From NCBI GenBank assembly GCA_947579605.1, contig OX388321.1:9389427-9453426 (forward strand): a stretch of 64,000 bases of DNA, read 5' to 3'. Positions 45,512 through 58,582 of the stretch are shown piece by piece. Both the position numbers and the translations under genes were made by a program. The stretch's first letter is position 1. Each line of letters opens with the position of its first letter. Source of the stretch: Athripsodes cinereus (taxonomy: Eukaryota; Arthropoda; Insecta; Trichoptera; Leptoceridae). A model generated the notes under the pieces. The model saw only the letters and a program-made list of their open reading frames with translations. It was not told where the DNA came from and did not search any database.

Positions 45512-46519
45512 CTTGATTTTTCGTTATACTGGTGGAAAATAAAAATAAATAAAACGCATATGATTTTACCGTTCCCATTTATTTTGTGCAACATAACAGC
45601 TTTGTGGCCAATGTGATGTGCAGACAGAACAAAATGTAAAATAAAGAAAAACGATTATATTCAGCTCAACGTTCGTTAGGAAAAAAACAAATGGAATTTA
45701 CTGCCTCACTAGACTGTAGACTGTTTTGTGGCTGAACGTACTTGGTGGAATATTTTTATAACATTTTATTTTACTCATATATTTATGCATACGGCCACTA
45801 TAAGGTTAAATGCTCTAACGTTGCATGTGTAATATGAACGCGTAGTCATTGTATTAAATACACGTGTGTGTGTGACAATACTGAAATGTTCTATAGACTC
45901 GATGTTCGTATGTGTGTGTGTGCTGTTGAGTGCATTGTTGCCTATTACTTAATATTGTCTCATTTTCATTTTTAATATATATTTTGTTTTATTCAAAATA
46001 GATCAACACATGATGATACGATTTCGGAGTCCGCGAAACCGGTCATGCGTTAGTCTTTTTCAACAGTAACATTAAACAATAATAATAAATATTTGTTTTA
46101 TTTTATTCGATAATTTAATATATTTTGTTTGCTCAAAATATACTCTTAGTATTGAACACTTCTATTTATTTATTCTTTACTGTACATTGATTACAAACAA
46201 TTACATAAAAGGTAAACATTCAAGTTAGATACAATCAATATACAGAGTGGGAGTTTATCGCAAAGGCGCGATCTCTTTCAACTAACCCATTTGTTCTCAA
46301 GGAACTCAAATCCCTCGATAATGGGTGGATAGCCCTATAAAAAATTAAGGATTGAGTTGAAGTTTGACAGTGACTTTGTAAGTTGAAACCTCGTCACTAT
46401 ATAATTACATAATGTAATGAAGAAATAAATATATTATAGTTTACGTTTATTTATAATTTTAAATAAAAAAAATTATAATTGCAAAATCGCTGCTTAATTT
46501 CCATTAATTGATATGGCTA
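45512..46519. other. AT-rich non-coding DNA
   Basis: It holds short (GT)n runs at 45864-45873 and 45911-45921, an antisense family E block at 46246-46292 ('gagtttatcgcaaaggcgcg', 'caactaaccca') and an A-rich retroelement tail. No gene. Confidence 0.45.
46246..46292 (-). repeat. dispersed repeat family E, antisense copy
   Basis: The reverse complement gives 'tgggttagttgaaagagatc' and 'gcgcctttgcgataaactc', matching the block at 9531. Confidence 0.6.
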
Positions 46520-46560
46520 CTGAGCGCTTTCGCCTACGCTTGAAGGCATCTTCAGGGGAA
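46520..46560 (-). ncRNA. second hammerhead-like core (incomplete)
   Basis: On the minus strand CTGAAGA, one U, a 4-bp stem GCCT/AGGC with loop TCAAGCGT, then GAAAGCGCT. The arrangement parallels 36749-36798, including the extra U after CTGAAGA. The sequences that would form stem I ('gttcccc' and 'cagtagcc') do not pair well, so this copy is probably inactive or a different motif. Confidence 0.25.
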
Positions 46561-47835
46561 CTAGCATACTGGAGAAATAAGAAGCTAGCAGAAGCATCTA
46601 CTTTTTTTCCAAGTATTAACTTTATACTATAAAAATACACTGTTTTGAACCTACATACAAATTTAAAATTGTCGATTTGACCAAAATATTGTTCATCTGT
46701 TTGACCGCGATTAATACCAATCTAAATACATATATATTTTTAAGCATATTCACTAGGAAGGTATTTAAAAAACATGATCCAGGAAAAGATTAAATGAGTA
46801 CCTACTTTCGATAAAGGTAGCAGCTACTCGTAAAAATAAACGACTTTGAACCTTATTCACATATTATTATACAGCATATTTTTAACAAAATGTTATACCG
46901 ACTATTAGAGCATACACAACTAATAAAATATTTTAAGTCCGTTTGTGTTTTTGTTTGTTTATGTTTAAATGGTATTCGCATTGGTGATGTATTGTCTCTG
47001 ATTTTATATGTATATTTATTGAATAAATTATTTATTATTATTTATATATTTTCCATAGACACATAAAGGCTGAACGAAGTCGCTATACAGCGATGACTGC
47101 AGTCACCCGCTCTAAAAGGATTGATATGAGAGAAACATAAGGGAGATAGGTGGAATTGGTGAACTTTGCCATGGTATAAAACGCTTAAGCCAGTCGAAGC
47201 GTCATAAGCGTCGGAACACATAATACTCTCTTTTCTACCCTGCAATTGATACAGCATAATCTTGCGATTACACTATTCCAATTGTAATATATAATGTCCT
47301 TCAAACCTTGTTAAACTAATGTATTCGTCACAAAATTTCTGTGGTGACAAGGTAAAGGGGCGTGAGTCAGTTTTGCAGTCTTGAGTTATTCCCTCCACAG
47401 AAATGTAGGTATATGTCATACCTCACAATTATTGACATCAAGAGTTACCTATAGTACCATAGGCTATAGTACTTGTTGCAAGGTATCACATTTTTAAGCC
47501 TACCATGAAAATACTGAGATGATATAGATTAATTAGATGAGATGATAAAGATTTAGAAAATAAGTGAATAGAAAACTAGTATGAACATAATAAGACTATA
47601 TAATTAGATACAATTGAATGGTTTTCGTTGTTGAATGTTTATTTTCGGTATGAATTTGCTTATCAGGGAATTATTATTATATGGACAAAAAGGACCAATT
47701 TCATTAGCAGTATCGTTAAAAAGAATGTATCTAATGTTTGTTTATTTAGCTTATATTTTGTGTACTGATTATGTTAAACTATTGAGATTACCTCGTCATC
47801 GATATTGTTTTAAACTTTTTTTTTTATTTTTTTTA
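46561..47835. other. AT-rich non-coding DNA, no gene seen
   Basis: No recognised feature. 47050-47230 is slightly GC-richer with a 71-codon minus frame of no known similarity. Confidence 0.4.
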
Positions 47836-47990
47836 AAGGCCAGCGCCCGCCACATACCTCGTGCCGTACCTGGAGATATGTTTCTCCATAACGACACAAA
47901 CATGCACAAACAGGATTTAATGTCACATTGAAACGAGAAATGCTGCTCCGAGGGAGCACTCTAGATTCAGTGGCCACACACCAAAATTGT
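47836..47990 (+). repeat. dispersed repeat family C, best-preserved copy
   Basis: 'ccagcgcccgccacatacct', 'cgtacctggagatatgtttc', 'aacgacacaaacatgcacaa', 'cacattgaaacgagaaatgc' and 'actctagattcagtggccac' define the family. It overlaps the end of a 98-codon chance frame. Confidence 0.65.
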
Positions 47991-49602
47991 TTTAAACTTT
48001 TAATTCAATTATCTTTTAAGTATCTCTTAAGTAGTTGGCAATTAGTAGTATAATGTTTTAAAATGAATAAAAAAACTTAAGCCATAAAGTGGATTATGTT
48101 TTTTTTACAAAAAAAATCTGTAATTTTTCCTATAACAGGATTTCCTAAAATTTCATCGTCCGATTCGGTGAAAAAAAATTACAGTATTAAAACATCATTA
48201 ATCTGGTTTTGGGAATTCTATATTAAATATAATTGGATATTTCCTGCCTTTAAAACAATTAAATTTATAGATTTAATGAAAAAGACATCTTTAGGTAATT
48301 CTAAGAAATTATCATTGTCACCATTACTCTGCTTCCCTGCGAGGTTGGCAGGAATACACTAACTTCTAGGCTTGCATATCTTGCATGCCTTGCTAGCAAG
48401 TCCTCATGTATATGTTTGTCTTGCTTAAGCTTGTATGTTTTTATAGAGTAACAAAGTTTTATATTATTATTACCTACAATGTTATATATGTACATTGCAC
48501 GAAACTTAATAAAAAGCTACTTTATATGTTATACGAAAATATTTTATTTAAAAAACGTATAAACGAGCATTATCTTTTGTAGAAATTTATGACGAAGTTC
48601 ACACTTGTTGCCTTTCTGTTAGCATTTCACCTTTTTAATTTTGAAAAATTCATCTCATTTGCAAAAAACTTTTATGATGTACTTTTTATAGTATTGGTAT
48701 TTTTATATTAGTTGTTTTTTTTATAAATCTGCGAGTCTGCTCTATTGCTTTTATTATTTTTGTTTTTATTGTACCTTTCTTTCATTCTTTATGTACGAAT
48801 TAAAATGATTTTCTTCAGAGAAACAGGCAATATAATTTCCATTAGATGTTACCCTTTTTGTTTTACTTCTGGGAAATTATTTTCTTATTGACTTTTACGT
48901 TTATATTAACATCAATAAAGCATAGCTTACGTAAAGTATGCCTCTATACATTTTGCTAAAAATAATATTTTATGAAAAACCTATGTAACCAAATTGAAAA
49001 AAGAATCTGGAAAAGAAAATCTGGAGAATATTTTGTATGGTTTCAATACATGGTATTTAATTGCGAGCATCCACAACAATTTAGTGATGATCTTGACTAA
49101 GCAATTATTTTCATTTATCCTTGCGAATGATTTGTGCTTCCATAACATTCATGAAATTCTTCATACATGCTCTCCTGTTCATTGTACCTACTTAAAACAT
49201 ATGAAGTCTGGTAATATCTTTTTTGTATTTAATATGCCACTATGTTTCTGATCACAGCCTATTCTATGACGAATATTCGCTATCATCTGTAAATTCAAAT
49301 CAAAATACACGCTTTCTGATATCATGATGGCATATTTATTGGCGTCGAAAGAACAACTTATATGTTTATTATATACAGTTAGTCTGTTGGCTTCTCCACC
49401 TGTAGGGTGTACTGTGATGCTTTAGATAAGTCTTTGGTTTAAAGATAAAGTCTTATCTTTATATTAAATACAATAGATAAATGGTGGTCCAGTGATACGG
49501 TTATGAATAGATAGATAAGTAATTTTTGTTTTTATATTTTAACCGTCATTTATTTTTAACATTTGATATCTCGCAAAATATTTCATACTTTCATCACAAG
49601 TG
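47991..49602. other. AT-rich non-coding DNA with small repeat scraps
   Basis: A family A scrap ('ttggcttctccacctgtagg') lies near 49386. No gene is supported among frames of 60-90 codons. Confidence 0.45.
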
Positions 49603-49838
49603 AGATCAGATTCCGAAGATTGGCATGGATTGGCCACGTCGTTAGATCCGGAGAAGAAAGGTTGGCCAAAATTTTTCTGCAGAGGGTATGCCCGAGGGCA
49701 AAAGACCGTTAGGCAGACCAAGACAACATCAACAGAGATCTAGAGGAGCTAAATGCTAAAGACAACTGGCAATCCATTGCTCAATACAGAAATATTGTTT
49801 TGATTTTACAAGAGCTTTTCAACCATCAGAAGTACTAA
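49603..49838 (+). pseudogene. frameshifted LINE C-terminal fragment
   Basis: Frame 1 reads IRFRRLAWIGHVVRSGEERL, then AKIFLQ. A second frame gives EGKRPLGRPR, and a third gives INRDLEELNAKDNWQSIAQY to a TAA at 49836-49838. R-L-x-W-x-G-H-V, G-K-R-P-x-G-R-P-R and a D-L-x-x-L helix in this order are the usual end of LINE polymerases. Two frameshifts about 15 and 30 codons into the region make it a pseudogene. It differs from the other LINE families here. Confidence 0.75.
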
Positions 49839-51609
49839 CCAAACAAAGGAAATGATTCATTCACATTTATGATGAATTTATAACTAATACGCGCTAAATA
49901 ATAATTATGACATCGCAGTGTTTCATTCGTACAATTATGTTCCGATGTCTTACAAGATGTTGCAATGCCTTATTCATTCTTAAAATGTTTCTTGAACTTC
50001 AAAAACTTTTTCTAGTTTTATGGCAAGATCTCAGTAAACATACCTATAGCAATATATTTCCTCACACAAGGTACCTTCGCAGTTTAAGAACATTACATAC
50101 ATAGGTACATACATTACTCTATGTTTATGTTCGGGTTGAATTTGAACAATAAGGTGCAAAAAGATTGATGTGTTTGTCGTGACATGAGTACCCCATTTAT
50201 GAGCTAATGGAAAGGATGGATGGATAATTTCTCTCTCTCTCTCTCTCTGTCTGTAATTTTAATATTATACACCTACTAGAATATTTACCCAGCAACGCCA
50301 AGGATCATTATCTGTCATAAGTGATTTACATTTTGTAATGAAAGAACTTTTTTAAGTGAAGTAGGTATAATCTATGATATATTGTAAATTTTTTACTAAT
50401 TGCAATATTAGTATCAAAATGATTATATCTTGAGACGTTGTTACGGAACATATTATATCTATTACCTATTTTAAAATTTATTTTTACGAACAAACGCCCG
50501 CTTTTGTGGGAACAATTTTAAAGGTAATTTCCGAGTCATTTGAAAGGAAGATATTTATGAAAATTCATTCAACTGATAATAGTTATAATTCTTAAAATAG
50601 CTTATAGGCTTACAAAACATCCAATATAATAAGTTTTTCAATCGGGAGTATTAGAACATATTCACATACTTTTTAATCACATAAGAAATTTTTTGTCAAT
50701 CTGGGAACATCAGGCACATACTCACTCAAAATGACTGTTATGTACTACTTTATGATATGATGTCATTTATATACTTCTTTATCCATTATTTTTAGGCAAT
50801 TAAAATCTTTGGCTGCTGCACGTACCTTAGTATTATTTTGCACCTAGATCTCGATTGACTATTTCAACAATACTTGATGATGATGTACTCGAGATACAGA
50901 GATGCAATAGGTACACTGGTTACATATATATGTACTTAGATAAAATATTTATCAGAAACCTCGATTGGAGAACCATGTCTACACAATGCAACATTGTGTA
51001 AAATCTAATCGGAAGAAGTGAGAAAGGATATTTATATTCCTACCAGGAGCAGCAGTTACAGACATACAAAGATATAAATAATTCAACTTCATAATTTATG
51101 TAATATTTTTATATTTTCTCTAACATAGGACGAGAATGTTAGTACTGTATCTAGGTGTTAAGGTGTAAGGTATTATACTCGTACATAGAAGCGTCGCAGC
51201 AGTAACGGTCTTTGCCGCGGGCAAGCGCCCATGGTCCCGCTATTTTAGAGACCCACGCAGTAGACTACAGATAGCATATTTTTCATGCTAGGAAGTTTTA
51301 ATAAAAAAAAAATAGTTTTTTTAATTCTTTATCTTCATAATTATATAAATGAAGAGATACTTACTTTACTTTACTTTTCGTATGGCCCGGTGTTGATGAA
51401 TCTTAACCCATGTGGGCTGCGTCGTTTGAAGAGATTTGATGAATTCACTCAGATTGCTAGACCAAATTGAAAATTTGTCGACGGAAGGGTACAAATTTGA
51501 AAAGCTTTTTAAAAAGAATTAATGTCTCAAAGGCCCCGCATAATTTCTTTGCCCGAGGACCTCCACAATTCGATTCGCCCGGAACCCCGCAAAAGCTAGG
51601 ACTACCACT
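49839..51609. other. non-coding DNA, no gene seen
   Basis: A short (TC)n run lies at 50229-50248. 50955-51040 is a second copy of family B ('gaaccatgtctacacaatgc', 'aagaagtgagaaagg'). 51180-51270 and 51500-51610 are GC-richer but unrecognised. Confidence 0.4.
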
Positions 51610-51770
51610 GCGTTTCAACACGCGTCGCCCTCTTTATACCTGACTGATGTCATACCTGGAGACAAATTATATCTCTTTACCGACACACAAATGCAAAAGT
51701 GAAATTAGCCTTCACATAATGAAACGAGGGAGTTTCCTCACTTAACATTGCTACTGGAAGTACAATAAAG
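51610..51770 (+). repeat. dispersed repeat family C, copy 3
   Basis: 'catacctggagacaaattat', 'accgacacacaaatgcaaaa' and 'ataatgaaacgagggagttt' follow the order of the copy at 47836. Confidence 0.55.
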
Positions 51771-51797
51771 GAAAATATTATAGAAGTAAATCATGGG

Positions 51798-51885
51798 TAC
51801 AATGGAGTCTCGAGTAAAAAATAGTTTTCCCATTCTTTTTTGGAAGTTTTCGAGTGTCCTTTAGAAGGAATGTATTCATAAAGCA
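51798..51885 (-). repeat. family A, antisense 3' fragment
   Basis: 'tcccattcttttttggaagt' and 'tttcgagtgtcctttagaag' read as the reverse of the family's right end. It forms an inverted pair with the sense copy that follows. Confidence 0.55.
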
Positions 51886-51959
51886 TCGCATACAAATGTT
51901 TTCAATGCAGCGATTTGTTATTCGACGAATCTTGATTGTCTATAATTGCTGCTGCTGCA

Positions 51960-52205
51960 CATATTAAGTGGGGTAGCCAGTGACTAATGTAGGAAACATG
52001 CAGATTGTCCTCTCTATGCCAATAAACAAGTAAAATATTCAGAATGGTTAGCAAACCTCATCGCTGAAATGAAGATGTTAATAATTGTTGATTGTCAATT
52101 GTCTCCTAACGTAAGATTTTACGAACACCTGATTTTACAGGATACATAAAATCTTACAAAAATGAATGGGAGATATTTTCTTTCCCGGGGATTCCGCGGG
52201 ATAAA
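51960..52205 (+). repeat. dispersed repeat family A, full diverged copy
   Basis: It runs from 'agtggggtagccagtgacta' through 'ctctctatgccaataaacaa' and 'gcaaacctcatcgctgaaat' to 'attttacaggatacataaaa' and 'ggggattccgcgggataaac'. It is preceded by (CTG)3. Confidence 0.65.
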
Positions 52206-52918
52206 CTTAAGTACAAAAATCATTATTTTATCGTCTAAGTGTAGGTAGGTACTTGTTTTTTTTAACATTTTACTATTTTCCTTCCTTTGTTTAAATGTGA
52301 CAAGCTTATGTGCTTCTAACATAGTAATAATGTAACTTTTCGATTTTCGAAGAGGAAACACTATGAAAGTTCATTTTAATTTAGATAATGAAAATATATA
52401 TAAACTGATAAAATGTGCACACTTGTGAATAGGGCGCTATATTAATACTTTCTTTATCTGCATTGTTTTTTTTATGAATATGTGTTGTCTGTAATGTGCT
52501 TTTGATGTTAATAAATAAAATTACAGATTTTGTGATTCCAAGATGATTTTTTTCCTGACCGAAGTCGTGTTTCAATGTAATTTAATCAAACATATTTTGA
52601 TTGAAATATGCATCATCAATATACATATTAAATATGCATAAATCTAGGAGATAATATCACAGTAAAAAAACAGCTATCTCAGTTTATTCCTTTGGCTGAG
52701 TCGCAAAGATATGGAAAGAATACTTGTTGCACGGGATGTTGATATTCGTCCATTTAGTTTGTTTTTTCCTCTATAGCACAGACTGAACACTGGTTTCATG
52801 TTCCAGATTTTATTATACGGGTATAATGCATAATTAACATCATCATTTGTTAAACTTGGACGGTGAAAATTGTACAAAGACACATTATAAAAACATATTT
52901 TGAACAAAGTTTCTCGTG

Positions 52919-52920
<2 letters not shown>
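52206..52920. other. AT-rich non-coding DNA, no gene seen
   Basis: No recognised feature. Confidence 0.45.
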
Positions 52921-53005
<85 letters not shown>

Positions 53006-53009
53006 CTTT
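52921..53009. repeat. (CT)n microsatellite
   Basis: About 88 bases of CT dinucleotides, interrupted once by TTC near 52988 and ending in 'ctctttctgtttcc'. The serine-leucine and arginine-glutamate frames across it are artefacts of the repeat. Confidence 0.98.
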
Positions 53010-53981
53010 CTGTTTCCTTTTCTCTTTGCACGTTCTCTTTGATTATGAGAACCGTGATCATCACTCGTCACAGCTGCTATAAAAATTGAAAGACGACCAA
53101 TTCAAAATCACCTTCAAAGGCAAATTGAACATTTGATTTTTAATCAGCACCAATACCTACCTATTAGCAAGTCAGATGATTGTTGTAAAAATTGTTAAAA
53201 GTTACGAAATCATAAATCCACAATCATATTTTTAAATTAACCTGATCAAAATGTTTATTTTAACAAAGTAAAGTTAACAAAGAACTTATTTCACTAATTT
53301 CACATTATAAATGCTTGCAGTATGCATAACACTACATAAATAAAAATCTGACACTTTAAACTGTCATGGATAACAGTTTGCCTGATATTCAGTGGTTTAC
53401 CCTTTTCAGTGGATCAGAAAAATACATAATAATATAATCCTCTGTAATTTGGAAATAAATAAATTTTTTAACGTTCCGTTTGGGTGAAATTTTTCCAATG
53501 TGCTATATGTATTAAAACATAAATAATAAAACATAAACTCGTACAAACGTCATAGCGATAATGACCACAAACTAAATTGCGGTACAAAAAAAGGAAAAAC
53601 CCGTCAACTAAAATGGATGACGAGGGTATAAAAAGGGAGTTACGACCTTCATCTATTCTCTTCTATGACTAACTGCGTCCAATCCACACTGTTAAAACGA
53701 ACGAATATAGTGACACTCCGAACATGTTGGCTGCCGTATGCTTATTTAATGTTCTCTGACATGCAAATAAGTTTTAAAGTTTCAATCTCCTGCCATCCAT
53801 AGCTCTCTCATTTCAATTGAGTATTCATGTCCCGACTCTGCTCCACAATGATTTTGCCACGTAACAACACAGATCTATATTGTGCTTAGAAGCGTGTATT
53901 TTAGAGAATAAAAATCAGATGCAATGAAAATTAATCGATATTTGGCATCCTGTAAAAATTAAGCGATACCTTAACGTAAAA
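53010..53981. other. non-coding DNA, no gene seen
   Basis: No coding or repeat structure recognised. 53580-53720 is somewhat less AT-rich. Confidence 0.4.
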
Positions 53982-54150
53982 ATTCTTTTAAGCCGGTTAC
54001 GTGGAATCGCCTACCGGTGCCATTGAGAGACAATCAGACTGTCATCAGCTTCAGAAGCAAATTGAAAACTGAACTCTTCACCGGAGCCCTTGAGCCGGTC
54101 TAGGGACTGTTAAACGGCGTCAAAACAAAATCATCCAGAATCATCATCAT
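53982..54150 (+). pseudogene. LINE polymerase C-terminal 40 codons and 3' end
   Basis: The codons give VTWNRLPVPLRDNQTVISF, then RSKLKTELF, ending at TAG 54101-54103. W-N-x-L-P, a short loop, then S-F-x-x-x-L-K-x-x-L is the usual end of many LINE polymerases (CR1- and jockey-like). About 45 bases of 3' sequence follow, ending in an ATC repeat. A second 3' end is at 12649-12713. The remainder of the element is missing. Confidence 0.75.
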
Positions 54151-54649
54151 CGATAACGGTAAATTACACGGATCGTTGTATCTCGTATAAAAGCGCAACA
54201 TTGATTCATTAATAAAATTACACCAAACGATCGTTGGCCAGCGAATCCGTCATTGGCCTGATATGGACACAGCTTATGACAGAGATTTAAAATGGTATCA
54301 GATGTGTCATAACTTGAACAACTAAAATTTTCCCAACCACTACCTATATACTTGACCACGAAACGTGGAAGTCTCAAGCGGCCCATACATACATCCTCTA
54401 CATCATGACAAGTTCCCATAAATCCTGCCTTCAGCTACTTCTACTGTTTATCATAATGTTTCTGCCTTCCACCCCACATCCACATATGCCTGTCATGCAA
54501 TTTTATATTATTTTGTTTTATTTAAGAAAACAAACAGTTTTTATATCTCCCTACAGAGTCTCGACTATTACAATTTATTTTCGTATTGTTATTGTACATT
54601 TGTTAAATTTATATGCGATTGACGGACCGATCCGTAGATTTCTCAGAAA
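54151..54649. other. non-coding DNA, no gene seen
   Basis: Moderate base composition; frames of 82-90 codons on each strand show no domain. Confidence 0.35.
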
Positions 54650-54805
54650 ATAATATGTCTGACACTATTTTCTTGAAGCTGGTCCTGTAGAAGGCAAGTA
54701 TTTGTAAAATATCACTAGTAAGATATTATTATTCGATAAAGGTATGATAGCCATTTTTAATATTTCTGGAAAGTCCACTGGCTATCTCACTTATGGACGG
54801 TCATA
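54650..54805 (-). repeat. family A, diverged antisense copy
   Basis: 'cttgaagctggtcctgtaga' and 'agtccactggctatctcact' are in the antisense order of the family. The middle contains 'agtatttgtaaaatatcact', the arm also seen in the hairpin at 40299. Confidence 0.45.
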
Positions 54806-57548
54806 ATTGTGTATAGTTTAAAAGTAACATATTTTAAACGAACTTGTTCCTATCAAAGTTTCCTCAAAGATTCTAAGAAAGTGATATTTCAATCTGTCAT
54901 CTTAATGTCTTCTCAAGTATCTTGAGGTCAAAAAGCGCGTCCATTAGGTATTACGAGTATATATAGATATATAAGATGTCAATAAATTTCTACTTAAATT
55001 TGCATAATAGAACAAGCAGTTGTTCTTAAGTGAATTTACATAATTCTAATATATAAATATACAGAGCACATAAAGCCTATATATCGAGATATTTAACCCT
55101 TAAATGCGTATTATGTCAAAAATTATACATCGGAAATTTAGGCACAAACATTGACCAGTTTTTATGAAATATTAAAGACTATGTTTATTTCTATTTTCAG
55201 AAAATTTCATAAAAATCCGATTTAAAGTTATAAAACTTTAAATCGGATTTTTTAAAATTATATTGTGTTTATATGTTGGAAATTTTTGACCTCAGTGAAA
55301 GATGTATCAAGAAAAACCTGATGTTTTTTTTTATTTTTCCATCATATTCCATCATCTTTACTCTATCGTTTATGTTTTGATTATAATACAAAATAAAAAT
55401 TCACACATTTTAAGGTTAAAGTCGATTATAATTGATTTGGGGTTTATGCTCTGTGAGTTTCCCAACTAACTCCACATTAATAAAATAAAACGGTTCAACA
55501 AGGCGTCGCATTTAATTAATCGGGTGACAAATTTAATTAAACGGGTCATATTATTATTATTATGGCACATACATCCCAAATCATTTTTAATATTATTGTC
55601 AAAATAACGAATTTAACATTACATTCAAAATTCAAATACCCAACCCGAGGGATGACATTGTATTTTAATGAGAATGAGATTTTTTTATTTAATCATTGAT
55701 AATATATCTATGTACAAGATGAATGATAGTATTGTCTTAAAGTTGGAACGTTCTCGTGTGAATATATTATATTATCAGTACAATTAATTCATGGCATATA
55801 TGATTGTAAGAGAATATGTATGTTACCGTCATATAAGATGTCTCTCCTTTTCTGTGAATTTTCGAGTAATCTGCAAAACTTTACAAGATATTCATTCAAC
55901 GATGACTTAATATTTCAATCATTTCAAATATCTTATTCATTATGGCATGGAAAATATGACTTTTATTTTCAGTGCATACAGTTCGGTTATGTTATGTGAA
56001 ATACACTTTGAATTTTTACCAGCTTTTTACGGGGCACTCGGAAACTTAAAAAAAGAAACTGGTTTAGGAAGTAGGCGAATGTTCTGGTAGGAAAATAAGA
56101 GAGAGTTGATAGGAATCTGAGTGTTGAGGCTATTCTAGCTGGCATAGAACAACAACAAAGAGACCTACGATAGGGAGATAACTAACATTGAGGAGACCTA
56201 ACATAGCACTTAAAGAAAAATAAAAGATTTATTCCGGAAACCTTACTGTTTAAAAATACCCATTGATCATTTGTAAATAAACAGCTGTTTTTTTTGAGAA
56301 AACGCAGAAGAAAGAAACATAACACTTTGTTGATTTTGTCAATAAAAATTGTGTGATAAATGGTTCCCATTGTGGCGAATTTTGTGCCCCAAAATCATTA
56401 AATTAAATCGCCCCTATTTTGATGTCTCAACAAAATAGTATGTTCTGAAGTTTGTGACTGGAATCATTATTAAAGAGCCCATACAGATGGAGGGTCATAA
56501 AATAAGGAAGAAGAACAAATTGTTATTGAGGAGTTTAGTGTGTTTTTATTTTATATCACCTTCAGGTAGAAAAAGAAATTGAATTTTCTCTCATAGTTGT
56601 TGATTTTTATTTTACTTTTTTTTGACGACCTGCTTTCATTATTTATTTATTTTTATTCTTCCCTGTATATTGGATATAAAAACAAATGTAAATCGTTATA
56701 TACTAATAAAACAAATGACAAAGGTTTATTCTTGTCCGTACTAGCTTATAAACCCGATGTATATTTCAACAAATACATAGTTCCTGTTTTTTTTTCTTTA
56801 ATTTTTTTTCAATCATAGTTTTATTAATATACTTTCTTCATCATCACGGCTTCTTCCCTAACTGAAATAGTCAGTGGACTAATTGAACAAATTATAATAT
56901 GAAATAAAATATTTACTCTCAAATATTAGAAAAGTCCAATGAAATTCGGAAACTTATTACAAGCCAAAACGTGTTTTTTTTTTCGATGCATATAAACATC
57001 TTCGATTACTTTGCTTCGACTGATTAAAGGTATTGCAGACACTCTAAATAAAAACAAAGACAACTTTAACATTATTCTCAGATATCGTTTTTCAATTTGA
57101 TATTTATTAAAATAATACAGATGACATATTTTGAGACATACATACTTAAAAACGGATTCTAATATATTTTTACAATTATATTTCCCTTGCGCATTTTTTT
57201 GTAAGGGACATAAAGAAACGGAAAAAACTCATCATTTCAAAGTGGACTGAAGACAAAGTTACTTACAAAAATATTATATTTGTCAAATTATTATTCTTAG
57301 TAATGTATTGTTAGAAATTTCGATTCTTAAACCTTCATTTTGGAGGTTCAACTCAGTTGCCATTTCTCAAATAAAAGATCAGTAAAATATTGACAGATTC
57401 TGACAGTTATTGGGTTTGGTTCACAAAAAATATTTTATTAGAATTATTTTTATGTTAACATATTGAAACATTTTAAATGTTGCGGGTTGATTGATTCGTT
57501 CATACGAAAATATTTTACGTCAGTTTAATGACGTACGTAATTTGAGTA
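54806..57548. other. AT-rich non-coding DNA, no gene seen
   Basis: It contains the short palindrome at 55211-55252, family A scraps near 55848 and 56025, and otherwise featureless sequence. Confidence 0.45.
55211..55252. repeat. 42-bp perfect palindrome
   Basis: 'aaaaatccgatttaaagtt' (55211-55229) and its exact complement (55234-55252) flank an ATAA loop. No transposon ends are visible around it. Confidence 0.9.
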
Positions 57549-57727
57549 CGTCGGTAGCCTGGAGGTAGAGTCTCGGCCTTCAGAACAAGGGGTCCGTGGT
57601 TCGATCCCAGGTGCCGGCAAACTCCCCTTTCACGGCACAAGCTTTTAGCTTAGTGTGAAAGGTGTATAAGGTTGTATTTGGGTTTATAACAAAACCCAGA
57701 TATATGTATCTTAAAAAAAAAAAAAAA
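57549..57727 (+). mobile_element. SINE family 1, full-length copy
   Basis: 'cgtcggtagcctggaggtag' at the start, B box 'gtggttcgatccc', the body 'aaactcccctttcacggcac' and 'gtgtgaaaggtgtataaggt', then 'acccagatatatgtatctt' and 15 A residues. It is the best-preserved copy, with both promoter boxes and an uninterrupted A-tail, so it is probably the youngest. Confidence 0.9.
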
Positions 57728-57873
57728 TGACAGCCTTATCGTCATCAAAAACTCTTATGAAATTCCCAAATTTCTATTTATCTTTTTTATATATATTTTA
57801 GTAATAATAATAATAAAAAAAATGAATCAAGTTAATAAACAGTTTAAACTAGACAAATAAATTTCGTGCAATG

Positions 57874-57928
57874 GGCGAGTTTATCGCAGAAGCGCAATAT
57901 TTTCCAACTAACCCATATTTCAGTACGT
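57874..57928 (-). repeat. dispersed repeat family E, antisense copy
   Basis: 'gggcgagtttatcgcagaag' and 'cgcaatattttccaactaac' are the reverse complement of the block at 9531. Confidence 0.6.
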
Positions 57929-58235
57929 GTTTGAATATTTTTTTTTGAAGAGGTCGTAGAGGTCATATATGATCAGTCAGCAATATCATATACACATAAT
58001 TATAAATAGGCTTTCTGGCTACAAGTTGAACAATGGTCGACAAAAAATCATTTAGTCCAATGAAACAGGGCCAAGTCTCACAAATGAAACATTAAACGGA
58101 CCCACTGAACTTTATTGTAAAAATCAATTTTGTTAAAAAGGCGTACAGATATTGTCTTTAGCCAATGTTTCTCAATGAAACTGATAAAATGTTTGATATA
58201 CTGAAATATCAGAAATCACAGAAAGTGAGTGATGA

Positions 58236-58320
58236 TAGGACATAACATAACAAAACATAACATGTATAGACAATTCACACAGATTGAGCTAGTCCCAAAC
58301 AAATATATGAATCTTGTATT
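58236..58320 (+). repeat. dispersed repeat 'cacacagattgagctagtcc', copy 2
   Basis: It shares 'agacaattcacacagattga', 'gctagtcccaaac' and 'tgaatcttgtatta' with 31512-31608, and both copies are preceded by 'acataacataaca'. Confidence 0.6.
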
Positions 58321-58582
58321 AAATAAAACATAAATTATAAATAATAAATTAGAAATTATAGTATCATCTATAAAGTTAGAAATTACAGAAATCAAAACAA
58401 TCACAACCAAAAATCTTTTAAAGTTCGTCCTTTATTGTAAGTAAATAAATGAGACATTTAAGATGGGTAGCACATTTTAAATTCACGGTATATACCTACA
58501 TTATTTATTTGTGATATTTCATTAAATTTAGTTCTATTTTGAAAATCTATGGATAAATACAATAATATTGAATTATTAATTA

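Noticed and set aside
52850..53082. Open frames of alternating arginine-glutamate (minus) and serine-leucine (plus)
   Set aside because: They are translations of the (CT)n microsatellite and have no coding meaning.
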